Shown here: one piece after another, positions 59,168-64,000 of the stretch
Layout: every line of letters starts with the position of its first letter
How positions within the stretch are numbered: the stretch's first letter is position 1
Virus record (IMG/VR): IMGVR_UViG_3300019880_000001
Span: 19,914 to 83,913 of that record
Strand: one strand, 5' to 3'
Length of the DNA stretch: 64,000 nucleotides
Source of the DNA: a virus
Translations under genes and position numbers: made by a program
Notes under the pieces: generated by a model
Seen by the model: only the letters and a program-made list of their open reading frames with translations
Told to the model about the DNA's origin: nothing
Database searches by the model: none

Positions 59168-59311
59168 ATGGCCTCCAAGAAGAAAAAGAAGAAGCCCGCG
59201 AAGAAGAAGGCGAAGGTCGCCAAGGGCTCCGCGAAGAAGAAGTGCACCGTGTGCCGCAAGCCCGGCCACAACGCGCGCAGTCATCGATCGGGTGCCGAGA
59301 ATCCGCTGTGA
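59168..59311 (+). CDS. Lys-rich zinc-knuckle peptide, 47 aa
   Basis: 47 residues. Lys/Ala-rich first half (SKKKKKKPAKKKAKVAKG), then CTVCRKPGHNARSH, spaced like a CCHC zinc knuckle with His in place of the last Cys. Its stop overlaps the next start (GTGA) and it follows the upstream gene by three bases, so it fits the operon. Single-strand nucleic-acid binding is likely. Confidence 0.6.
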   Translation: MASKKKKKKPAKKKAKVAKGSAKKKCTVCRKPGHNARSHRSGAENPL

Positions 59312-59610
59312 GCGTGTTCATCGGCGACGTGAAGGGGCCGCGCCACAACAGTCCGCGTAAGGCGGCAGATGTGTGGTGCAGCCCCGGGCAGGTCGAGCTT
59401 AACGTGTGGATCGACGATCCTCGCCCTCCGGATCCGTCCGGTGTCGTTGCCGCAGCTCTCTCGAAGACTTTGGACCCGATCGCTGCGCGGAACCTCGCCG
59501 CGCTTCTCGTGCGCGCGTCTGAAGAGGCCGAGCGCATGGCCCCTCGAAGAGAGCGCGAGATGCAAGCCGACAGAGACACCGTGCTCGGCAGAACGGATAT
59601 CGCACGATGA
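59308..59610 (+). CDS. Unknown protein, 100 aa
   Basis: 100 residues, GTGA overlap. Strand-rich first half (VELNVWIDDPRPPDP) then a helix (RNLAALLVRASEEAERM) and an Arg/Glu-rich end. No motif recognised. Confidence 0.65.
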   Translation: MSVFIGDVKGPRHNSPRKAADVWCSPGQVELNVWIDDPRPPDPSGVVAAALSKTLDPIAARNLAALLVRASEEAERMAPRREREMQADRDTVLGRTDIAR

Positions 59611-59891
59611 GCATGAGCAGACGTCAGAAGGTCAAAGACCTCATCAAACTCGCTCTCGACGGTGACAATAACGACAACGAGCGGATGGCCGCAGCGCTGC
59701 GCGCCGTGAAGATTATCGACAAGTACGATCTTCTTTCGAGCCCCCTCGATGGGTTGCTCAGTAGCGACAACGAGACCGTCCAGGCGGCGACCGACATCTT
59801 CTCTCGAATCACAGACCCGAGCCTCGTGCGCAGCGTGAGGAAGATCGCGGATCAAGTCGGTCGCGCTCGGCAGCGTCGTCGGAGTCGTTGA
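59607..59891 (+). CDS. DUF2786-like small protein
   Basis: 94 residues, ATGA overlap. KVKDLIKLALDGDNNDNERM and AALRAVKIIDKYDLL resemble the helical DUF2786 domain found in phage and plasmid proteins, followed by two further helices and a basic end. Function of the domain is unknown. Confidence 0.5.
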   Translation: MSMSRRQKVKDLIKLALDGDNNDNERMAAALRAVKIIDKYDLLSSPLDGLLSSDNETVQAATDIFSRITDPSLVRSVRKIADQVGRARQRRRSR

Positions 59892-59894
59892 TCA

Positions 59895-59987
59895 GTGGAG
59901 CTCTGGCTCGCGCTTCCGATCGCAATCCCATTCGCCTTGCTGTTCTTTCGTCTTTGGCGGCGTCGATCTACTCGCGCTCGACGATAA
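59895..59987 (+). CDS. Possible 30-aa membrane peptide
   Basis: GTG 59895 to TAA 59987: a short hydrophobic helix (WLALPIAIPFALLFFRLW) with an Arg-rich end. Follows the upstream stop by three bases and overlaps the convergent gene by 20 bases. Composition is what a small toxin-like or anchor peptide would show; evidence is limited. Confidence 0.4.
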   Translation: MELWLALPIAIPFALLFFRLWRRRSTRARR

Positions 59988-60228
59988 CGGACGACACGCG
60001 CAGCGCTTCGGCGTAGGCACGCTCGGGGAACGGGAGGCCGTCGCCTGGGAGATCGACTACCGAATCGAACGGATCGCCGTAGGTACCTTCGCAGCAAAGA
60101 CGCGGGACGGTTTCTCCAGGAGGGATGACCAAAGCGACTCCCGCCGGACCGTCGTACGCATCGTTGGTCTCGCGCAGCATCTCGCGGATCTCCGTGAGCG
60201 TGAGAAAGTCACCGCCGGTTTTCTTCAC
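59968..60228 (-). CDS. Unknown protein, 86 aa
   Basis: 86 residues, GTGA overlap. Helical front (LTLTEIREMLRETNDAYDG), strand (VALVIPPGETVPRL), two adjacent Cys, and an end YAEALRVSSVIVERE. Last gene of the right-hand minus operon. Confidence 0.6.
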   Translation of the reverse strand: MKKTGGDFLTLTEIREMLRETNDAYDGPAGVALVIPPGETVPRLCCEGTYGDPFDSVVDLPGDGLPFPERAYAEALRVSSVIVERE

Positions 60229-60470
60229 GGCTTCAAGCTCTCTTTTTTCTTCGGGGGAGGGGTGTGGATCACGGCTCCGAACGTGTACTCGGTGACCGTC
60301 GCGTCGACGTTCTTGGCCCAAGCGACGATGCCCTCGAGCGGTTCTTTTCGGATGAAGCTGTGCTCACCACTCAACCAGATCACGAACCAGATCTTGGGCG
60401 GGAGTCCGGGGGCGGCTGTTCCCCCGGAGGGAGTCATGCGTGGGGTGGGTGGTTTCGGGGGCGTGTTCAT
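60225..60470 (-). CDS. Unknown protein, 81 aa
   Basis: 81 residues, ATGA overlap with the lipoprotein gene. Pro-rich start, then KIWFVIWLSGEHSFIRKEPL and a strand/helix mix (YTFGAVIHTPPPKKK). No motif recognised. Confidence 0.6.
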   Translation of the reverse strand: MNTPPKPPTPRMTPSGGTAAPGLPPKIWFVIWLSGEHSFIRKEPLEGIVAWAKNVDATVTEYTFGAVIHTPPPKKKESLKP

Positions 60471-61087
60471 CGGATTCCTACGTCATCGATCAAAAGGGTC
60501 ACGGGCCCCGAAGCGTTCAACGCGAACCCGAAGATCTGAACGTCTTTCGGAGCGAAGCCGGGCGTTGACGGAGCATCGAAGCTGAACTCGAAGCACGTCC
60601 AGTCTCCCGGCGTGATCGTGACTTCCCGATCGGCTCCGTAGTCATCTCCGTTCGATACGTAAGCGAGCACGTTGAGGGGGCCTCCCGCCTCGAGCTTGAG
60701 CCATACCGAGCCCGTGCGCCCGCGCATGTCGCCCTGGGGGGTCGGGAGCACGAGCCACCCGTGGGGCGCGTCTGGGGTCTCGAATCGAACCGAGCCGCCG
60801 GCGGAGTGCCCCTCTGGGCTCCAGGCCGCTGTTTCGAGGTAGGGCGGCCGGTACTCCCACTGCTCGAGACCCTGATCGAAGCCCCAGTGCTGCACAACGG
60901 GTTCTCCGGAGCAGCCGAGCGCCGGCCCGACGGGTGCGGCTTCGACGAGGAGCGCCCCGCCGTCCGGCGCAGCCGTCTGTACGACGGCTCCGTCGGGCGC
61001 GTTGAGCTCGGCCTCGAGCCCCATAGGGTAGTACCCGACGCGCCCACAACCGAGGGCGAGAAGGGCCAGGAGGCTCGCGCGTGGCAT
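60467..61087 (-). CDS. Lipoprotein with carbohydrate-binding-like beta sandwich
   Basis: 206 residues from ATG 61087 (AGGAG upstream). Short signal MPRASLLALLALGC with the Cys as likely lipid site. The domain from about 65 has WGFDQGLEQWEY, GSVRFETPDAPHGWLVLP, VWLKLEAGGPLNVLAYV, TCFEFSFDAPS and a closing VTLLIDDVGI, the layout of CBM4/9 galactose-binding-like modules. Exported and surface-bound; may bind glycans. Could modify the host surface against other phages. Confidence 0.65.
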   Translation of the reverse strand: MPRASLLALLALGCGRVGYYPMGLEAELNAPDGAVVQTAAPDGGALLVEAAPVGPALGCSGEPVVQHWGFDQGLEQWEYRPPYLETAAWSPEGHSAGGSVRFETPDAPHGWLVLPTPQGDMRGRTGSVWLKLEAGGPLNVLAYVSNGDDYGADREVTITPGDWTCFEFSFDAPSTPGFAPKDVQIFGFALNASGPVTLLIDDVGIR

Positions 61088-61092
61088 GTCGT

Positions 61093-61380
61093 TCAATTTT
61101 CTCCTACCGGTTCGCATCGATCGACGAACCACCCGCAGGTGCATCGATAGTTGAACCGCTTGCCGGCGATCTCGGTAGGGCCCGCCTGACGGCGGTCGAG
61201 TGTTCGTGTGAGCACATGCCGGGCACTCGGCGAGCCGTCTCTTTTTGGGCAAATGCCGGCGTCTATTTTCGCGTCCTCAGCCTTCATGTCACGAATAGCG
61301 CTGTCAGCTTCGGCTTCGGACACCCCGCCGGCGAGCAGACCGGCTCGGTAGTTGTCGTACTTGTCTCCGCGGAAGGTCAT
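61093..61380 (-). CDS. Unknown protein, 95 aa, Cys-containing end
   Basis: 95 residues, ATGA overlap. Helical front (AEADSAIRDMKAEDAK), then ICPKRDGSPSARHVL and YRCTCGWFVDRC at the end: possible zinc site. Function unknown. Confidence 0.6.
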   Translation of the reverse strand: MTFRGDKYDNYRAGLLAGGVSEAEADSAIRDMKAEDAKIDAGICPKRDGSPSARHVLTRTLDRRQAGPTEIAGKRFNYRCTCGWFVDRCEPVGEN

Positions 61381-61523
61381 AGTTTCTTCTTCGCTGCTGC
61401 GAGCTCCGCTTCGAGTTCGGCAACGCGCGCCTTCAACGTCGCCACTTCGGTACGTAGATTCGTGATCTCGCGGGCGCGGCGCTCGAGGAGCGGGGTTGTA
61501 GTTTGGCGGCTAGAACTTTTCAT
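61377..61523 (-). CDS. 48-aa coiled-coil peptide
   Basis: 48 residues. Leu/Val heptads through EITNLRTEVATLKARVAELE and a Lys-rich end, a leucine-zipper-like coiled coil. ATGA overlaps on both sides place it firmly in the operon. Probably an oligomerising accessory peptide. Confidence 0.6.
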   Translation of the reverse strand: MKSSSRQTTTPLLERRAREITNLRTEVATLKARVAELEAELAAAKKKL

Positions 61524-61702
61524 CGTTTCCTCTTTTCGGCGCGTTCCGCGCCTTGTGTGACGAATAGGCGAATCACTTCGGAGCGGGTGATGGGGCTCAT
61601 GCCCGCTTGAGACAACTTCTCGGCGATCTTGTCGACGCGCTTCAAGAGTGTCTCGGGGAGACGGATTGCCGTCTGGATCTGCTGTTCTTGTTTTTCGGCC
61701 AC
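61520..61702 (-). CDS. Ribbon-helix-helix regulator, 60 aa
   Basis: 60 residues from GTG 61702 (AAGGAG upstream). QIQTAIRLPETLLKRVDKIA with the following SPITRSEVIRLFVTQG is a classic RHH strand, helix, turn, helix. DNA-binding repressor; possible target is the promoter region at 63439-63543 or its own operon. Confidence 0.7.
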   Translation of the reverse strand: MAEKQEQQIQTAIRLPETLLKRVDKIAEKLSQAGMSPITRSEVIRLFVTQGAERAEKRKR

Positions 61703-61707
61703 GGGTT

Positions 61708-62184
61708 TCAACTCTCCTTGCGATTCGAGATTCTCGTTTGGGCTTCGTCGCATGCGCGTTTCAAAACTTCCAGAGCGAACCCCTCGCGCTTGAGCTGATT
61801 GAGCGTGTGAACGATCCGATCCGACGCCTCTTTCACGTCTGGAGGTATGACGGGCGTCTTCGTCTGAATGGCAGCGGGCCGGAGCTCGATGCGCTCGACG
61901 GCCTTCTTGTTGTCCCGGCGCCATTTTATGAGGCCAGCCGAGTGTTCGTGACGGAGCGCTTGCCGCTCGTCCCCGTCGTTTCGAGCGATCTGGGCTTTCG
62001 CCTCTTCGATCGCGATGTCGATGTCGGTCTGATTTACTTTCATGCCGGAGGTGGTCAGAATAGCCGCCACCCGTCCCCCAGGGAGCTTCGACTCGCACGC
62101 GCGGCAGAAGTGGATGGCCGCGGACGGCACCGGGTTCGCGCAATAGCGGCAGGTGGGGCGCGGGGCGGTGCTGGGGAGGCTCAC
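61708..62184 (-). CDS. Zinc-ribbon plus helical protein, 158 aa
   Basis: 158 residues, GTG start in a GTGA overlap. N-terminal zinc ribbon CRYCANPVPSAAIHFCRAC, then a strand (RVAAILTTSGMKVNQ) and a long helical region (IDIAIEEAKAQIARND ... VLKRACDEAQTRI). Possibly a regulator; not assigned. Confidence 0.6.
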   Translation of the reverse strand: MSLPSTAPRPTCRYCANPVPSAAIHFCRACESKLPGGRVAAILTTSGMKVNQTDIDIAIEEAKAQIARNDGDERQALRHEHSAGLIKWRRDNKKAVERIELRPAAIQTKTPVIPPDVKEASDRIVHTLNQLKREGFALEVLKRACDEAQTRISNRKES

Positions 62185-62636
62185 GGGTTGCCTCCGTTGA
62201 ACCGGATGATCGTCGCGGCTTGCCCGTAGACGTCTTGGACATCACCTCCGAAGAGCAGTTTCGGGCCTTCGGCGGTCCTGAGGACGATCTGAAACTTGCC
62301 CGTCGCGCTCATGCGGGTGTCGTACGAACACCCAGGGTTGTTTCGCATCCATCCCGTGAGCGTCTCCAGGCCGTCGGCGGCGGCTTTGGACATCGCGCGT
62401 TGGATGCGCTCCTCCGACGTCGGCAACGCCGTGATCATGAGCCCTCGCTTCTGGAGTTCACTGACGAACCTGAACGCGAGGTCGGTGAAAGTGTCCTCTG
62501 GATCCTCTTCGAGGGCGGTGCCCGCCGTTGCGGTAATCACGTCGCGGAGGCCGGCGGCGAGATCGCGCATTGTGCTGTCGAGGCGCCCGTTCTTGCGGGT
62601 GGGCTTGGCTTGATCGGTCGATTTATTGGTGTTCAT
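62181..62636 (-). CDS. Unknown protein, 151 aa
   Basis: 151 residues with AGGAG before the ATG. Helical front two thirds, then strands (KFQIVLRTAEGPKLLFGG) and a short helix. No motif recognised. Confidence 0.65.
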   Translation of the reverse strand: MNTNKSTDQAKPTRKNGRLDSTMRDLAAGLRDVITATAGTALEEDPEDTFTDLAFRFVSELQKRGLMITALPTSEERIQRAMSKAAADGLETLTGWMRNNPGCSYDTRMSATGKFQIVLRTAEGPKLLFGGDVQDVYGQAATIIRFNGGNP

Positions 62637-62645
62637 TTGAATCTC

Positions 62646-62858
62646 CTACGGAAGTTCCTTTTGGTACCCGCAACGCGGGCAATCGATCTGATTCGCGGTG
62701 ATCTTGTTTCGACGCGCTTCGGCGAGATCGGCTCGAACCGCGTCGAGTTCGGCTAGAATCTCGCTGGCGGGGCCCATAAGGGCCCAATCGATGTACGTAT
62801 CGATGAGCCGCCGCACCTCTGCTTCGCGCGCGATGGTCATTCGAGGGGCCGTTTTCAC
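62646..62858 (-). CDS. Small helical protein with Cys pair, 70 aa
   Basis: 70 residues, GTGA overlap with the rhomboid gene. Helical (EAEVRRLIDTYIDWALMG, ILAELDAVRADLAEARR), ending DCPRCGYQKELP, a half zinc ribbon. Possibly dimerises to bind zinc. Confidence 0.6.
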   Translation of the reverse strand: MKTAPRMTIAREAEVRRLIDTYIDWALMGPASEILAELDAVRADLAEARRNKITANQIDCPRCGYQKELP

Positions 62859-63424
62859 GTCGCCTCCAAGGCTTCGCTGTCGGTCGCCCGAAGAAGAACG
62901 ACGACGAGGAAGCCGACAATGAACCCGCCGATGTGGCAGCCGAAAGAGACGTTCCCGGAACCTCCCGTGAAGGCGTTCCAGATGTTGAGGCCGGCGAACG
63001 CGGCGACGAACCCGAGGAGGCGGGGGTAGAGCGCCCCGGCCACGGCGAGGACCCCGAAGATGGCCCCGGAGGCGCCCACGAGGGGGTCGGTCGAGCCGGG
63101 GGCGACGAGGACGTGCATGAGGCCCCCAAAGACGCCGGCAGCCAGGTAGAGGGCCAAGAAACGGAGGTGTCCGAGGCGCCCCTCCACGAGGGTCCCGAAA
63201 AGGGCCAAAAAGACCATGTTCCCGGCGATGTGGGTGAGAGCCCCCGGGTCGTGCAGAAAGAGGCTCGTGAGGAGGGGGCTGAGGATGCCCGTCGACATAA
63301 GAGCCTTCGGAACCAGGCCGTAGGTCTCGCAGGCCGACAGGCCGCCGGCGCCGAGCTCGAGGGAGTAGGCGACCAAGTTCGCGGCTACGAGGAGGAGCGT
63401 GAAAAGAGGGGCTCGGGGGCGCAT
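62855..63424 (-). CDS. Rhomboid-family intramembrane serine protease
   Basis: 189 residues from ATG 63424. About six membrane helices. Catalytic pair visible: GASGAIFG (nucleophile Ser in GxSG) and GCHIGGFIVG (His), with HIAGNMVFLALFG as the HxxxN segment and GGLMHVL. Cleaves membrane proteins within the lipid bilayer. Rare in viral genomes. Promoter TTGACG-N16-TATGTT lies 14 bases before the ATG. May process a virion membrane protein or host factor. Confidence 0.8.
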   Translation of the reverse strand: MRPRAPLFTLLLVAANLVAYSLELGAGGLSACETYGLVPKALMSTGILSPLLTSLFLHDPGALTHIAGNMVFLALFGTLVEGRLGHLRFLALYLAAGVFGGLMHVLVAPGSTDPLVGASGAIFGVLAVAGALYPRLLGFVAAFAGLNIWNAFTGGSGNVSFGCHIGGFIVGFLVVVLLRATDSEALEAT

Positions 63425-63438
63425 GTCGTGTTCTACGG

Positions 63439-63543
63439 AACATATCACGCCGGTATCCCCCGTCAAACGTTGGTTGACGTTCTTCCAACAGGGGTGGAAG
63501 ATAGGGATTCGATGGTTGACGGGGGATACCGGTGGGATACGTT
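63439..63543. promoter_or_regulatory. Mirror-symmetric divergent promoters with 17-bp inverted repeat
   Basis: TTGACGGGGGATACCGG occurs at 63516-63532 and inverted at 63450-63466, perfect over 17 bp. Each copy starts with a -35 (TTGACG) and has a -10 16 bp later: TATGTT on the minus strand (63444-63439) and TACGTT on the plus strand (63538-63543). Both -10 boxes are 14 bases before their ATG. The repeat covers the spacer and so probably includes an operator, giving matched control of both operons. Confidence 0.7.
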
Positions 63544-63557
63544 ACGTAGGACCCAGC

Positions 63558-63857
63558 ATGGCCCCCCAGAACGCCCCTCGCCCCACCATCATTGGGGTCG
63601 CTCCCCCGAAATCGGGAAGCGCCCCAGAACCTACCCGGAGCCTGACCCCTACGGGGCGCTACCGGTTGAAACTCGAGGGCGCTCCCGCGGCGCTCGACCG
63701 GAAGCTTCGCTCGACCGCCGACGAAGCCGGCAAGAGCTACGACCCCGATGCGCGTGCCATCGCGGCGGTGCTGGTGCGCCACTACGGCGACGAGGCAGAG
63801 GCGGTCCTCAAGCGGGCAGCTCAGTTTTTGGACGACGCGCGAAAGGGGAAACGATGA
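63558..63857 (+). CDS. Unknown protein, 99 aa
   Basis: 99 residues from ATG 63558. Pro-rich disordered start, then a helical domain (AALDRKLRSTADEAGKSY, RAIAAVLVRHYGDEAEAVL). Co-controlled with the rhomboid gene through the mirrored promoter. No motif recognised. Confidence 0.6.
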   Translation: MAPQNAPRPTIIGVAPPKSGSAPEPTRSLTPTGRYRLKLEGAPAALDRKLRSTADEAGKSYDPDARAIAAVLVRHYGDEAEAVLKRAAQFLDDARKGKR

Positions 63858-64000
63858 TCTCGTGGTTCTGCGCCCTCGCGATTCCCGCTGCTCTTTGGGG
63901 CCTCTACTACGTGATCGTCTGGCAGCCTCATTCGCACCAGATCGCCCAGAAGCTCACCAGGGCCCAGTACGAGCACGCCGAGTGGATCGCCCGGTGCCTC
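63854..64000 (+). CDS. Membrane-anchored protein, 3' end beyond window
   Basis: 49 codons visible, ATGA overlap. N-terminal membrane helix (residues 3-23: WFCALAIPAALWGLYYVIVW) then a charged helix. Continues past the right edge, so the operon and the element extend further. Confidence 0.65.
   Translation, partial: MISWFCALAIPAALWGLYYVIVWQPHSHQIAQKLTRAQYEHAEWIARCL

Overview
The window reads as about 64 kb of a virus-like or otherwise mobile genome of high GC content, not an ordinary bacterial chromosome segment. Genes are packed head to tail, mostly with 1-4 nt stop/start overlaps (ATGA, GTGA, TTGA, TAATG). There is a large replication and nucleotide-metabolism module, a tyrosine recombinase, and many proteins that look like virion parts. 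I could not find a terminase large subunit, portal, tape measure, tail tube, sheath or baseplate protein. Instead there are many single-membrane-segment proteins, several with LysM or peptidoglycan-binding domains outside the membrane and Arg/Lys-rich tails on the other side, three tandem glycine-zipper membrane peptides, a collagen-like fibre, beta-helix-like spikes and a HerA/FtsK-type ATPase. My leading hypothesis is a large tailless, membrane-containing dsDNA virus (or provirus) of a Gram-negative host. A myxobacterium or relative would fit the GC content and the extracytoplasmic esterase and lipoprotein cargo, but that host call is weak. Both ends of the window cut through open genes, so the element continues beyond it.

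Layout: 1-2883 (minus) is a coupled operon of small membrane proteins, three of which share a short N-terminal 'GGxPVVGFGE' tag. 2967-8987 (plus) carries a ribbon-helix-helix regulator, a GroES-like protein, a RadC-like JAMM protein, a Met/Gln-repeat protein, a LysM membrane protein and a transglutaminase-like protein. 9418-14363 holds an extremely basic membrane protein, the best capsid-protein candidates (438, 201 and 296 aa) and an inserted HNH nuclease. 14360-17220 is a run of membrane and peptidoglycan-binding proteins. 17227-23021 and 25572-29873 encode spike-like proteins; five share the N-terminal tag '[12 protein letters not shown]'. Between and beside them lie a glycosyltransferase, a methyltransferase, an SGNH hydrolase, a lytic transglycosylase and a possible glucosaminidase.

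29983-32675 encodes further exported or membrane proteins. 33019-37556 (minus) holds small zinc-binding proteins, the HerA-like ATPase and the integrase. 37779-39269 (plus) is an isolated large protein with an internal duplication. 39266-53922 (minus) is the replication block: ThyX, SLOG protein, UDG-exonuclease-family A DNA polymerase fusion, DnaQ-like exonuclease, DUF3310, two MazG-like proteins, dCMP deaminase, a probable ssDNA-binding protein, a Sak4/RecA-like ATPase, a RecB/Cas4-like nuclease and a VapE-type helicase. 54051-59987 (plus) has a regulator, a frameshifted HNH gene, a secreted esterase, a primase and small proteins. 59968-63424 (minus) ends in a rhomboid protease, whose promoter is mirrored by that of the last plus-strand operon across a perfect 17-bp inverted repeat.

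How it may work together: the replication genes supply priming, helicase, polymerase, recombination and dUTP/dTTP control. The tagged spikes and fibres probably dock on a common virion site through their shared N-termini. The LysM/transglycosylase/transglutaminase-like proteins would breach the cell wall, and the basic tails would contact packaged DNA. Short-leader or leaderless promoters (TAnnnT 6-8 nt before ATG) start several operons. All family calls come from reading motifs by eye; no searches were run.
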